DNA from: Fistularia commersonii
Taxonomy: Eukaryota; Chordata; Actinopteri; Syngnathiformes; Fistulariidae
Assembly: GCA_037954325.1 (NCBI GenBank)
Contig: JBBMNZ010000021.1
Coordinates: forward strand, 11,640,616-11,704,615
Reading direction: 5' to 3'
Length of the DNA stretch: 64,000 nucleotides
This document shows, in pieces, positions 1 to 13,379 of the stretch; the first letter of the stretch is position 1, and every line of letters starts with the position of its first letter. The notes under the pieces were generated by a model. The model worked only from the letters and a program-made list of their open reading frames with translations. It was not told the origin of the DNA and did no database searches. Made by a program: the position numbers and the translations under genes.

Positions 1-88
1 TTGACATGGAAGGACTCGCGACATTCTCCTGAAAATATCTGACAGGGACACTGAACTCTAACAAGACATAAACTTGAGCAGAACTCAC

Positions 89-3000
89 CTACACCTGCCA
101 CAGCAGGACACTTGTCATAGATGTATTTGGAGCAGATGTCACGCACCATTCTGGGAGTCACAGCCTGAAAAGACAGTGAAACTGACATTTACTTACTGAG
201 TTGCCAATTTCTGAAGCATTCATAACATCAAATCGATGAAAATGAACACTTACATCAATTCGCGCGTCCCATTCAGCCAGAGGAATACGGCGCCCGTAAT
301 TCAGAATGTGACGGCCAATGTCATCACAAACCGGTGTTGTTCCTAAATCGAAACGTATACATTTGTCATGTTTGGATCTTGCGTTTTTATGCTTGTGTGT
401 TCATTCTTCCTGACTGATTACTTACCGTTGAGCTGTCCAACCAGGCTGGCCTTTACAGCATTCTTTCCCCGAGCCACATCACTCTCTGTCACGGTGGTGC
501 AAAGGTTCATCCTGCAAATAAGTAAGAGAAGAAAGTTTATATTGTGCTATGCTTTGGAAAGGAGAAATGAATTTTCAGCGTTTTGCGTGTACGACTCTGT
601 GCAGGAGTCGTGACTGACCAGGCGTTCTGGGACCAGTGCATCATGTCCTCAATATGATGCTTGTCAGCCACAAAGTAAATACCCAGCAAGCCAGTGTCGC
701 TGTAGGAGGAGTGGAAAGCCTGGAAGCTGTGACACAATTTTTCCTCCACTGCGAGTCGAGCCAGGCGGCTGCTCAAATGCTACATGTGAAAGAAACACCA
801 ATATTTATTAAGCACCCTCTTTTTCAGGCGTCTTAGACGTACAATTTTCTGATATTAAGGATGTTTCAAACTTCAAATAAATCATCTCCTTTAATTGGGT
901 TGATGTTTATATTTCTTAATATTTAGCTGACATGGGTTAATGATAAACTAGTGAGAGAAATTTCAGTCACAAACCTTTCCACCACCATAGGTAATGTCAT
1001 AGCTCCCAATGATTGCGTTGGCCACCATGATTGGCACGATGTCTGGACTTGAGGCACTGGGTCCCTCCACAGCAATGGCAATGTGTGCCAGTGGTAAACC
1101 ATCATCACGCATACGGATCTGATGAGATGTGAAACCAAGACAGTGAAACTACGAGCCCCGTCTGGATTATGTTCTATTCTCAGACATCGGAGGTTGTCTC
1201 ATGGGTAAATCCATGAAACAACGGGATAAAGGGTGAATCGGTCAATGTCAAATGTGAAATCACAAAAAACAGTAACAAAAAAGGCAATGATCTTTCTAAA
1301 CAATCACAATGGATCTCACCTCACTGCCTGTAAATCTGCAAGGTGACAAGAGAGGAACAGCGTCTCCCTCATACTCAAAAGACACTCCACTAAAATGAGT
1401 TTTAGCCAGGCTGACCAGCTCGTCGTGGCTCACACCTGTGCAGGTTAAACATCAGATAAATGGCCCATGACAGTCAAAAACATACTATTTGAAAGCCACT
1501 CCACAACGTCCAGCATGAAAAAAGGACCAACCTCCTGCGGCAGCAAGAACCATGCGGGGGGCCTTGTAGTGGCTGTTGATGTAATCCACTAGGTCCTGGC
1601 GGTTCAGAGTCCTGGCAGATTATAAACAAGCATAAGTATGAAATGATAGTGACAATTCTGGTAATCAGGAAAGGGTTATCACAGGAAAATTTAGAGACTG
1701 CCATATAAGTCAAGTTATAGCTCTATACTTTTACTAAGCAATTGTTTTTTTTTTTTTTTGAAAATTGAAAATTGAAGTTGTTTCTACCTGGCATTGTTAG
1801 AGGGTCCGAGAACACTGTGCCCCAGTGGGGTGCCCTGGAAGGCTGTGGCATGTAGCAGGTCCAGACACACATCCTGCAGGTTGCCTTCCACTTCCTCTAG
1901 CTCACGGAGCAAAACACCCCGCTGCTGCTCAATCTCTGACTCAATCAATGAGCAACTCTGAACCACCTCAGCCAGGAGCTCCACAGCTGAGAACAGACGT
2001 GAGGAAAATTTCAAATCTGGGCCTTAAGACCTTTTCTGACAGAACAGATCTCATTTTCCAGGAATGTTACAAATTAGCTAATTGTTAACATTTGTGAACA
2101 AACACATCAATTCACCTTATTTCAACTTTCTGAGAGGGTAATAACCTATTACCTTTGGGCAGATCTTTAGTCAGGGTCTTCATGTAGTATGCAGTGTGTT
2201 CACGGGAGGTATATGCACTCAAGTGGGCGCCCATGGACTCCACCTGCTGCTCCAACGCAGTCTGAGGGTACTTTTTGGTTCCCTTAAGAATAATAAAAGA
2301 TAGGAGGTCACAAGGTCAGAGGTCAGACATCTTAAACATGTAAATCATTGGGACTACCAAGATGGTGAATGGTATAATAGGGATCTACCTTGAAAGCCAT
2401 GTGCTCAAGGAAAAAGCCTGCACCGTTGTTCTTCTCACTCTCATAGCGACTCCCAGCACTGATCCACAGTCCAACCTACAGTAAAGAAGTGATGTGCAGT
2501 GATTGGGGAATATGTAAAAGTAGAAAACTCCAGCACATTGTGCTGTCCTAAGAAAGGAGAGGAGATGGTGGTATAATTAAGTATTGATTGAGCAGAATTT
2601 CAATGAGGAGTTCTTACAGTGCAAGTGGCATGCCCTGTCTCCTCAGATGCAACCCTTAAACCATTGTCTAATGCCGTCAGGCGAGTTTCAGGGGCTCCCA
2701 ACAGGGACTGGGCATAGCTGACCGAGGTCTGCCCACGCCTCAGAGACAGCAGGATGGGCTACATGTGGAAAGAGAACAAGAATCATTCAATCTGCACATA
2801 TAAAGTAGTATCAAGTTTTGCTTAAGGCTAGTCAGTACTTTTGTTATTAATAAAGATTTTAATTCTAGGCATTAATAGACAAACACACTGCTTGTTCCTC
2901 AAAATATGAGGCAAAATCTTGGAACTGAACATACAACATTATGAATGACATTAAAATCTGCTGATTTTAGAATTGGCCAAGCACAACAGAGATGTCATAT

Positions 3001-4269
3001 ATAATTAGAGGTGAAATAACTTATTTCATCCACACCGAGGCATCGAGGATTGTTCATGGTCTTATAGACTTGTCTGAAACATCATTGATCTCATTGCTTG
3101 GATCTATCTGGACTCAAAGCAGTTGTTTGCATGCTTAAAGGATTTGTCAACAACATACAATGAGTGCATTGCATAACAAGACAGATTTTTTTAACTGGTC
3201 TTGCATTTAACCTCTTACCAGATGTTTGCACAGAGAATTCCAAGCTAGCTTCAATAAAACAAAACTACACAACAGGCTACAGCAAATTTCAGTCACATTT
3301 CAAGCTCAGGGGAGGTAAAGTACCTTCCTACTTTTTTTAAAAATGAGATGAAGATCATGGTGGGGTACTATGATACACCTGGTTTCAAATTTGTAACAAT
3401 TGAATTGGGAATGTTCTATTAATAAATGTATGAGAACCAGGGGCCCTTTAACAGGGCTAAACTTATTTCTCCAAAACTAGCACTTTTGATTAACTATGTT
3501 TGAAACCTTTTAATTTGGCTGTATTACCTCAAACTCTGATTTAATTCATGTCTGAATGAGCAATGCCACAGTTTATTTTAAGTATAATAGACATAATAAT
3601 CAATGACATTTACAGGTACACGGCTCACATTTTTTCTGATTGTTATCGATTATAAACCGGATTCATACGTGTACTGTTGAACGACAGTATTTTCTCCAGG
3701 TCAGAAGCAACCCTGACTGCTTTCAGCTTTACATGCAAGCTAACCATTAAACACTCTTCAGTGTCCAGCAAGAATTTAATACTATAAACTTGTTGAATGA
3801 AGGCAAAATGATTGGCAAACTCTTACTTGTATACCTGGGATACCTATGACTAGCGATTATTGGATAAACTCCCTATGCTAACGCTGTTGTCCAGGACATC
3901 TTAGCTGCTCCGGGAGGGCAAACGATGGCAAGATGATGTCACAGCCGCTAACCTCCATTAGATAAAATAAAGAGCAAGTTATTAATATAAAGTAAAGTAC
4001 AGCGAAAACAAAGACAATAACCATTGCCTTATATGTCGGTTGACCTTGCATTCCCTGCTAGCTAATGATGCTAACAGATTAGCCCTTTTACTTTACAGTA
4101 GGTAAGGGCGACGACTAGGAAACAAGCGTTTTGCCTCCCTGATACCGGTGGAATGTGCCGCTTTCTTTGAAAGCATAAAATGTAAAACAATCCATCCGTT
4201 TCTTACATTACGGGCCTTGGCGAGGACTCGACCCACGGTACTCCCAACTCGGCACACGGACGCCGCCAT
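89..4269 (-). CDS. uqcrc1: Cytochrome b-c1 complex subunit 1 (complex III core protein 1), partial at 3' end
   Basis: Core I subunit of mitochondrial complex III, an M16 peptidase-fold protein facing the matrix. Coding exons on the minus strand, 5' to 3': 4207-4269, 2618-2758, 2389-2475, 2153-2282, 1788-1986, 1532-1611, 1320-1435, 975-1118, 619-779, 426-511, 254-342, 89-164. All borders are GT/AG and phases join, giving about 457 residues. The last exon (about 20 residues of the usual 480) lies beyond base 1. The start at 4269 begins [10 protein letters not shown], a typical presequence. The M16 zinc motif HxxEH reads FFLEH near residue 89, so the first ligand is lost, as in vertebrate core [33 protein letters not shown] and [10 protein letters not shown] are family signatures that separate it from the PMPCB paralogue. 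Minus-strand sequence around the ATG is GC-rich with a YY1-like GCCAT core. Confidence 0.96.
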
Positions 4270-4668
4270 TCTTAGGTCCAGGTTACAGAGAGCTTGTAAG
4301 TGACGGCCGGCCGCTAGTCGCTTCTTCTTCGACGAGTTTTTTGGCGTTTCTTTCCCCTCCAGAAAAAATGACCGCCCCCAAGTGTTCAAAATTATGAACT
4401 CAACATGTATATTTTATTACAATTGGATTGTAATATCTCAAATATATGAATAGGAAAACTAATGCGAGTAGTGCTGCCGATCTGGTGATTTCTGTCGAGG
4501 CTCTGTAATCAGAATTGGAATTAAACTATTTGTCCCTGAGGAGCAATTGGGGGTCTTATTTCCAAGATTCAAAATAATTATGTATAATTAAAGCTCTTGG
4601 AACATGATTTTATTTTAAGCTGAGTTGACCTTCGTGTTCAACGTGACATAGACTCTTGTTGATTTTAA

Positions 4669-5281
4669 TCAGGTTAAAATCTTCTTCTCCTTTCGGCTTT
4701 TCCCTTCAGGGGTCGCCACAGCGAATCAACCTTCTCCATCTAACCCCATTCTCTGTATCCTCCTCTCTCACACTAACTACCTTCATATCCTCTCTCACTA
4801 CATCCATAAATCTTCTCTTTGGTCTTCCTTGAGACCTCCTGTCTGGGAGCTCCAATTCCAGCATCCATCTGCTATATTCACTATCCCTCCTCTGTACATG
4901 AGCCAAACCATCTCAGTCTGGCTTCTCTGACCTTCTCTATTAAAACATCTCCAAAACATCTAACATGTGCTGCCCCTCTGATGGACTCATTCCTGATCTT
5001 ATCCATCCTGGTCACTCCCAAAGAGAACCTTAGCATCTTCATCTCTGCCACCTCTAGCTCTGCCTCCTGTCTTTTTCGTCATTGTAACAGTTTCTAGTCC
5101 ATACAGCCTCACTGGTCCCACTACTGTCTTGTCCACCTTTCCTTTCGGCTGATAGTCTTCTATCACATAGTACCCCTGACACTTTTCTCCACCCATTCCA
5201 CCCTGCTTGAACTCTCCGTTGCTCTGGACTGCTGACCCCAAGTACCTGAAATCCTCCAACTTCTTTACTCAGGTTAAAATC
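4669..5281 (-). mobile_element. 5'-truncated non-LTR retrotransposon (ORF2 3' end) with 13-bp target duplication
   Basis: The element occupies 4682-5268 in minus orientation and is flanked by identical direct repeats TCAGGTTAAAATC at 4669-4681 and 5269-5281, the signature of target-primed reverse transcription. The minus strand encodes, with frameshifts, the terminal part of a non-LTR polyprotein: VEDFRYLGS-like, then VGPVRLYGLETVTMTKK, then GRPKRRFMDVVREDMK, ending in RWRRLIRCGDP before a short GAAGAAG-type tail at 4682. This C-terminus is common in RTE/CR1-like elements of fish; I cannot fix the clade by eye. The RT core is absent, so it is a dead fragment. Confidence 0.8.
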
Positions 5282-5616
5282 AGGTTCTGAAATATGGAGC
5301 TGGCGAAGCACAGCGGGATACATTTGACTGGAGGAGAGAGGTTTGTCTGATTGAATACCAGCAGGTCCAAAGTCAGCAGTGGTTACAGCTGAAGAAGATT
5401 TGCACTCAGACTTTACATAGCTGCCAGCATCTGGGTTTCAATCAGTAGCTCTGAAATTATAGTTACAGGCCAATATATATTTAGTAATTTTTGATACAAT
5501 TTTTCTGTTTCATATTTACTTCTTTTTATATCTCAAGGTTATCAAATGATAATCCAGAGCTGTTTCAAGTACTGAAGGAGTCAACAAGATCTCTCTGAAG
5601 AGACATGCAGATGATA

Positions 5617-5622
5617 TTTATT
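5617..5622 (-). terminator. Possible ttll3 poly(A) signal
   Basis: AATAAA on the minus strand, about 420 bp downstream of the ttll3 stop codon. It is the nearest canonical hexamer noticed; other signals could be used. Confidence 0.35.
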
Positions 5623-6042
5623 CTTTTGGCTGAAGTACTGCAATTTCTTAATTCTAATTCATTTAGCAGATAATCCACTCCCCATGAGTCAATGATTGAC
5701 TAATGTGGTGACTTTCACCAAACACGCAGTTAATGTGAAAACATTTGTCATATCTCATTAAAGCTGTCTGAGTAAAACATTATCATTTTGCACATTTAAT
5801 CAAACTGTAAGGGAAAAAAAACTCAAAACAAATACAAAGGAAGCATTTAAATTCAGACTTTGAGGTAGGCCAGAAACACTGCAAAAGAAAGATCTCGGCT
5901 AAAAGAACATGTGCATGATCTGGTCATGTATTCCCGATGTGTTTCATCACCACAACCTCTAATAAATGCAACATGGCAGCTATCATCACATTATATGTGA
6001 TATAAAGGACTTTGGGTGATCAAGGTGCCAGTTTGCCTTGAA

Positions 6043-9000
6043 TCAACATGATTTGACTTTCACGGATACTGTCTTTGATATTTCAAGTGTCTTCTTGTGC
6101 CAAAACACCTGGGTTTTGGTCTCGGCATTCTTCACCATCTTTGGCAGGGGCTTGACTTTTGGGGCTGACGACTCCTTTTTTTTGATGGTATCAGCCAGCT
6201 GTTTTGCCGTTTGACGATTGGATGACTTCAGAGGACGAAGTGGGCAGGAATGTTTGATCTGGAATCCCTCAACCAGTAAGTTGACTCCAGTTTGCTGTGG
6301 CGCTTCTATTGCAGCCTGGAAACATGATTGATTGTCATCTGTTCAATCAGAGAAATATATAAAACAATGATAACACAGGAAAAAGTTCTCCTGACCTGCT
6401 TGTATATGAGCTGAAAGTCTCCCGTGTTTGCAGTGCGGTCTGCTTTTCTGTCCAGAACAACACGGAGTGTGTCCTCCTGCACAGCTGCGCAGAGGTGTTC
6501 AGTCACGGTCGTTGAAGCAGCCATGCTAGGACTGGCATTGATTTCAAGGAGCCATGGTCGGAGGTCACAGCCTAAGGAGGAGGGGCGAGATCTTACCAGT
6601 GAGGTCATTTTCATATAAAATGTAAATATGCAAACAAAAAAGAGGGCATTTTAGTATGTAAGTAGTAAGCTGTGAAAAAGGCAGATTTTAAAAAGTTTGC
6701 ATTATCATTTGTACCTAACATGAAGTCAGCGCCATAGAGTTCAAAGGTGTTTTTGCGTGAATCCACGAGATCCTGTGTTGTTTGTACTGCATGGATGACA
6801 GCCTTCTTCATCCCTGGGACCACCACTGTGTCCCACAGTGTCTTTTTACCTTGACTGGACAGGAATTTCTTGAACTGATCATCTGACCACATGTTGTCGG
6901 CTGGGATGATGTGATGGCGCAGTGGAGAAGGCCTCAGATGTTTCTGGATGGAGTTGTTGCACAGGTGGACAGAGCTGAACAAATGGAATTATTTGAAGCA
7001 AAGCATGGAGAATTATTAGTCACATGAAGATATAGAATTACACTTTTGATTGGTATTAGAAATAAATGACACCTTCCTGTAAGTACTCAAAGTGTTAGTG
7101 ACTTTTCCTTTTCTCTTATTTTCATTATCTTTTTTCCCCCATTTTATTGTATTATTTCTTTCCTCCCAAGACACCAAAAGAACACCAGGTCAAGCATTAC
7201 AGTAGAAAATACAGCAATATTATGTCCAGAATTCTATCTTTTTTAGTCCTCAATAACAATGCATCCAGTATGTGAAAAACAATTGTATTATATTAACTTG
7301 TGATCCAGATAAGCCTGACTGGGGATTCCCCACAAAAGAGGAGAGAAAGCTAAAAAGTAAGTGTTACAGGATGAGGAGGAAAACAAGGCAAATGCAAAGT
7401 GAGGCCAAGTTTTTAAAACGCCCAGACGAAAAGTGCAGTATAAGAGGAGGCTTAAGTGGGGACATTAGTCCAGCACCCGAATTCCACGAATTCCAAAGCA
7501 ATTGCATGCATTGCAATTCCAAATGAGCAGGGGAAATCAACATAAAGCACATTTTGAAAATCTCTCCCATGGAGGACTTCCAGTGAATTTGATTTTTTTT
7601 TTTGTAAATGAAGAACATCAAATACAGTGGTAATGAATGGAGATATTTCATAATTTCTGGACTACATTTTATTCTCTCAATTTAGACAATCTAGTTTCTA
7701 GTTTTCCTGCGGCTCTCTCACCTGTCTAGTGTGTCGAGTGAGTAAGGCTGTGTAGCAAAGCGTAAGTAGCACTTCTTGTAGAACCACACAGTGAGAGGGT
7801 TCCAGTCTGTGACCAAAAACCACTGGCGCACATCAAATTTGGTGCCATGGACCAGCAGGGGCTGCTCCAGGTATTTCTGCACCACCCACTTGCTATCTTT
7901 GATCAGGGTTAGATCACTGTCCACCAGCCTGAGGATCTGATCCAATCGCTTGGCACACTTGATGCCTAAGAGAGAAGGAAAGCAGGATGGTCTGTCATGT
8001 TATTGTCTGGTCTTGTTTCTGATTGGGTCTAGAGTCTCACCTCTGCCCCTGGACTTAGCTCCCGGTTTGATGATCCAGATGTTATAAATGCCCTCTATGT
8101 CGTGCTGTGGCCTGACTTCTGCAAGCCTCTGCAGTACTTTCTCACAACAGGTGGCCAAAGTCGTAGTCATCTCAATCTGGGCTCCATCACTGAGACACAA
8201 AGAGCAGGAAAGGTGGAACTGCAATGAGGATGGAATTTATTTTACAAATCCATTAGCCCCACCTCTCACAGACACACGCTACTCACTGAACAACAAGGTA
8301 GTAACATTCAAGAAAGTCTGTCCACTCGTCCTCAGTCAGCAATTGTGGTGTGTCTACGCCTATGTCTATGTCGGTGTGTTCCAGACATTCTAGGAACTCC
8401 TGACATACTCTGATTGCCCTGTCAACCAATTTTGAACAGACTACAGGTCTTGACGGTTGTGTGCATTCCACCCTTTGATCTGAAAAACCAAGAGAAAAAA
8501 AAAATCTGTATTTATAAACCTTTAGTACTTAGCTATGTGTTGAAATTGTTCTCGTTGAAAGGGCTGAATGCTGTTACTTGTTTCCATTGCCTCGGCATCC
8601 TTCTCCATCGCCACTATGTACTTTAGAAGACTGATGCAAGCAGTCCTTCTGTAGTCCTCTACAGAAATAGAGATATTAGATATTTTCAGATTCCTCTTAC
8701 GAAGCAGCGAAGAGATCCAGCTAAACACCTAAAGCCTGACTGAATAAAAACTAAGATTCACCTCACGTGATTTCAATATGATTTCACCCAGGTATAATTT
8801 ATGTTGCAGCGGAAAATTGACAAGGGATAGATAATGTCTGTATTCTAGTCAGGTTTACTTGTGTAAGGTCTTGGAAAAAGACACTAAGTAACAGTCTCAA
8901 CTGTATGGGGATGTGCAAAGACACTGTGAATCAAACTATTTGGTATATATGTTTGGGACAACATCAATGTCCTCCCCTAAACCTAAAGGATCCAATTGCA

Positions 9001-10880
9001 TCCAGGCAGATGGTGCATTACTTGCAAAGAAAGTAAATCGGTCAAACTTGCACTGAAAATGTTTTTTGAGCAAGAATGTATTATTTCTACTGCAGCCTCC
9101 ATGGCTCTGGAGAATGAGGTAGATGCAAGAAGAGGCAGATAAATGTTTAAGCAAAACACCCCTGAGATGCAAATTTACACAGTAACAGTGAAATCACATT
9201 ACCTCTCTATTTGGCAAATGTCATAGGTTACATATGTTGGGAGTTTTAATTTGAAAACTATGGGCATGGCAGAATAATACAGGAGTGAGATCACAATCGC
9301 TCTTATCATAAATAATCACATGAGGTGCGTGCATTATAATCCTGTGTGAATACAGTTTAAGAGTCATTCAATGTGCTGAATAAGTAACGTAGCAAGTAAC
9401 CTATGAAAGCATTCTTCTCATCCTTCATCCCTAGTCGGTAGCAACGGGGGAAGAAGGTATCTGGATCAGCTGTATCAAACCAGTGCAGGCTCCTCAGGTT
9501 CACACACAGTCCCGCCTGTAAAACAGAGTACATGTGAGAAACTGGAAAGGCGTCTTTTGCTAAAAATATACATCTGAGAATGCACTGTAAATGTACCTTG
9601 GTGGTGAAGCTGCCTGCTTTTGCAAAATGATTGATAATCTGCTCTTTTTGCAAGTGATAACTGTTGACGGCATTTCTACTGTTCGTCCAGTAGAAATTGA
9701 CCTTTTCATTCCGCAACAGTCGAGACTGAGAGGAGGAAGAAAACTAGATTTTGCAACTTTCACAATTTTCAGCATGGTAATAAGTGCATCAACTATTACC
9801 ACATGCCTGACTTTACACCGTAGGTAGGCATGCGTAACACACATGTAAAGTTTACAGGGCCTAGTCACTGTATAGGTTGGATAGTGTAACAGATATTCCA
9901 ATAATAAAAAAGTGAGTTTTCTAACTAAGTATACATATTAAATTATATTTAATTATATAAAGGATAGCAAATCACTAAAAAATATAGCAAATCAAAATAT
10001 ATGACTATGAAAGGAGATTTCTTTGAAATGTATTATTATTGAAAAGGTCTTGTGATTTCGGATACCAATCCTGATATGATGTAGACACAAAACTGAAAAA
10101 AAATCAGATGAATATAATGACAATGAATTCTAATATAACCCAGAACCAGTATAACGTTTTTTTTTTTACCATCAGATCATACAGTTCTTCTAGATCTTCC
10201 TCTTTTTCAACATCATCTGTGTTGTCTAAGCAAAAGAAGTAATGTTAGAATGAAGCTTTTTCATGACATAGCTTTACAGCATATACATTTCAAGAATGAC
10301 TTGGGGGATATAATAAAGAAATGAATAAAAAAAAAGTTTAGGCTCACCATCATCTGAATCACTGTCACCGGAATCATTATAGCTGCTTCTGCTCTCATTA
10401 CAAGGTTGAACATGTGATTGGTTTGGGCGGTGCAGGCGTTGCTCAACCCAGCCTCTGGCCCTCAGTGCTGCTCTGATGACAGGGTATGGACCACGGATAC
10501 AAAACACTTTCTGCATCTGAGATGACACACAGCACTGACAGTAATGAGGAATGACCTTTTTGCTGAGAAAAAAAAAACAACTTTTGGTTTGATTAAGTTG
10601 TCATAAGTGACCTTGACAGTTTTGTCCACAATGGCCTTGGCTGTCCTCAGTCTCTCTGCGGTAAGAGCAGGTAGGCTGATAGCTCGTCGCCGGCTTTTGC
10701 CTTCAAAAGCTGAGATGCACACAAAATGTCAAATATTATATGCCTCTGTCTGCTAATACCAACTCAACAATTACAATACAATTTGATTCTAAAAAGTGGT
10801 TGTTGGAGAACTCATTGGGGATGCCTACCACTTGTCAACTTGCAGGTTGGGTCCGCTGGTTTGACGGATTTCGATTTCAT
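6043..10880 (-). CDS. ttll3: Tubulin glycine ligase, TTLL3/TTLL8 type
   Basis: ATP-dependent enzyme that adds glycine branches to tubulin glutamates in cilia and flagella. Coding exons (minus strand): 10829-10880, 10612-10709, 10348-10516, 10170-10225, 9597-9725, 9401-9515, 8578-8658, 8287-8479, 8041-8189, 7722-7965, 6715-6974, 6396-6571, 6043-6315; phases join to 664 residues. Near residues 51-75 is the [19 protein letters not shown] block, then an acidic stretch ([14 protein letters not shown]), WTNSR...AGSFTTK and [12 protein letters not shown]. The TTL/ATP-grasp domain runs from about 330: [13 protein letters not shown] (336-348), [32 protein letters not shown], and LLEINASPS (523-531) with the metal-binding Glu and Asn. 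The tail is short and basic compared with the roughly 900 residues of mammalian TTLL3. The first exon and the end of exon 7 (8578) are the least certain. TTLL8 is the alternative name. Confidence 0.9.
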
Positions 10881-12871
10881 ATTTGCTGCGTTGTTGGGCC
10901 ACAGCTGTGTCCTTCTGAGGCTTCGACAGGTCTTGTGCATCTCCTGCATCATCACCAAGAGCACTGATTTGTAAAGCTTAGATAATTACAGGGGGGATCC
11001 CAAATCTTATGATAAATTATTTCCTATCAATATGTATATGTGTATGTCTTTGAATTTACTGTGAAAGAGGACACTGTGATTTCACAGGCAGAGGCACCTC
11101 GTATAGCACTGTGCAACTCAGACATCTCAGCAACAACACATACAGTGCTTCATGCAAGCAGCGCACCACCTTCATAAAAGAAATCGTGAGGTCACATCTG
11201 GGGACCTGTGAAAGGAGGCGGCACTCTGTGAAAGAGGAAACTGTGATGTCATTAAGCTTGGTACGCTAACTGTAATGCTGGGTCAGAGCACGAGGCCTTC
11301 AAGTATGAAACCAACTAAAATTTAGTCACCATTTAGTTACTGAATGGTGTTGCCCCATTACAGATGATTATAAAATGTGGTTTGCAACTCTAAGCGGTGT
11401 CCACAAATTGCAAGTTTATCAAAATGTAGGAGGAAAAAAAAAGATTAAATTATTCAATTAGCACTCAGTGGCTTTACTTTATATGTGTACAGATTAAAGC
11501 AGAGCATCTTCAGTTTGGTGCCAAAAAAGCAGGCCATGAAAATGTAATAAACGGCGTCTGTATTCAAATATTTGGTAAACCATTATCAATGTGATCTCAT
11601 GGTTAATTCAGAATGTCAATGAGCTGGTTTATGAATGGCAAGAAGTGTGGAATTAGGACTTCCTTAGTTCTATCTAAGAACATTCAGCATCAGTTTTAGG
11701 ATGATCATAAATCTCAACACATATATATTTCAAATCAAGAGATAGAGGGCAGATATAACAATATGTGTGTTATTCCCTCTGTTTCCAACCATAGCCTGTT
11801 AGATGTAAATATAGGTTAGCCTATATGAAAACAGAGCTTATCAATTTGCTCCTATCCAGTCACCGGAGTTTGGATGTTGATTTTGTGTCAAATAAAGGAT
11901 GTGAAGCCATGCAATGAAACCTAATAAGAACTACTAAACTTAAGTTGCTGACAAAACTGAATGTCAATGCTGTATTGTGAACTTAAAATCCACTTTCCAA
12001 GCCACCAAATCTTAACCATCACACAATTCCATATTTTAAAATTATTATTATACATTTTAATATTATAAAATGTTTCTTTAACTTAAATTTGACATTTATG
12101 CAATTTCTCTCAGACAATGAAGTCACCCATGCTGGTTCTCTCACCACAGTGTACGTGCATTGGACTGCATCAATCAGCAGTCCGTCGTCCCTCCAGCAGA
12201 CTGCCTGGACTCGGTGACCTCCATCAGAACACTAGCTCTCATCCATCAAGGTAGTCCTCAGATGTTTGGCTCAGTCCACAACTGACTGCTGCAGGGGACA
12301 CAGTTGAGAGTTCCTCAGGACATCGAGCGTTGATAAAGGTGTGTGCAGTGGCACAGATACAACAAAAATTAATTGGACTACAACTTCCATGCATCTCTTA
12401 GACTGGTGTCATCAAAAGCGTTGAACAATAAACTATCTCAAATTGCTTTACAGGAGAGGCTTGGCTACACCTGTCCAGTCTTCACCCAACAAATGATACT
12501 CTTGTTTCCCTTCATCGGTTGGACTGGAAATACAACACACCTTGGTCAAAATCCAACACTGTTTAATTTCCAAAGCACATGTAACCTTTGTTTTATTTTG
12601 ACACCAACAGAGATCACATCTCTTGTAAAACAAACTACAACCTCCTCATTGTCATTCTCTGTAAAAAGAAATGATCTGGTGAAGTATCACAATGTCTCAT
12701 CCTGTGAAACTTGATATTCCAGTGAACTTGAGACCATTTAAAAACAAAAGCTGTTAATGTTTAAGTAAGGTCTTGGCTCTTTTCCTGGCGGACGTTCACC
12801 GGTAAGAATTTACATTGTTGGGGATGGAGTTTCAAAGGCGTGATCACGAAGCCCGCCTCGACCTGGTTTCT

Positions 12872-12885
12872 GTTACCAAGGCGAC
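12872..12885 (-). promoter_or_regulatory. RFX X-box-like motif upstream of ttll3
   Basis: On the minus strand this reads GTCGCC-TT-GGTAAC, a full match to the X-box consensus GTNRCC(N0-3)RGYAAC bound by RFX factors in ciliary gene promoters. It lies 2.0 kb upstream of the ttll3 start codon and on its strand, in a locally CpG-containing stretch (12780-13020) that could be the ttll3 promoter or first non-coding exon. Confidence 0.5.
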
Positions 12886-13084
12886 CACCTGAGGCGCTGT
12901 CGACCACCTTGACATCAATTACAGCAACATACACCGAACACATGGACATATACAATGTTTTAAAAACGAATGCACAATAGTTTTTGACACCCGGGTGAAC
13001 ACTGACCGCCACTGGTGCTACGGGACACTAGTGGAAATTGAGCTACTGTGAACACAGGGTGAAGAGACATGTGTATGTTGTAAA

Positions 13085-13215
13085 AGAGGGCATGAAGTTA
13101 GTTGTTGCAGGAGAAGAGGATACAGATAACATCATTAGATGGAGGGAAATGATTCACAGTGGTGACCCCTGAAGGCAGTAGCTGAGAGAAGAGGAACAGG
13201 ATGCACAATAGTAAT
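13085..13215 (+). mobile_element. Short non-LTR retrotransposon 3'-end relic
   Basis: Reads in the plus direction as a degenerate form of the same C-terminus seen at 4682-5268: KEGMKLVVAGEEDT, then RWREMIHSGDP and a stop, followed by the CTGAAGG-type tail. No clear target duplication seen. Confidence 0.6.
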
Positions 13216-13379
13216 GCTAATAACACAATTTGATCAAACTTATTGAAAATTTCCCCTCATAGCTGTTAATTGTAAACCCCGTAATAGCAGATTTAAAATA
13301 CTCTCCAACGCCTATTAAAACTATTCTTTTTTTTTTTCAATATTAGTCAACAGTGTAGCACTCATGATGCTCTTGAGCT

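Larger units (their letters stand above)
4390..6042. other. Spacer between uqcrc1 and ttll3
   Basis: About 1.65 kb without a recognised exon. It holds the uqcrc1 upstream flank, a non-LTR retrotransposon fragment (4682-5268), and the presumed ttll3 3' UTR from about 5600 to 6042. Reading frames here come from the retrotransposon remnant or are short and unrecognised. Confidence 0.7.

Noticed and set aside
12373..12714. 113-residue plus-strand open frame between ttll3 and hmces
   Set aside because: No recognisable domain, no splice-supported partner and ordinary AT-rich composition.
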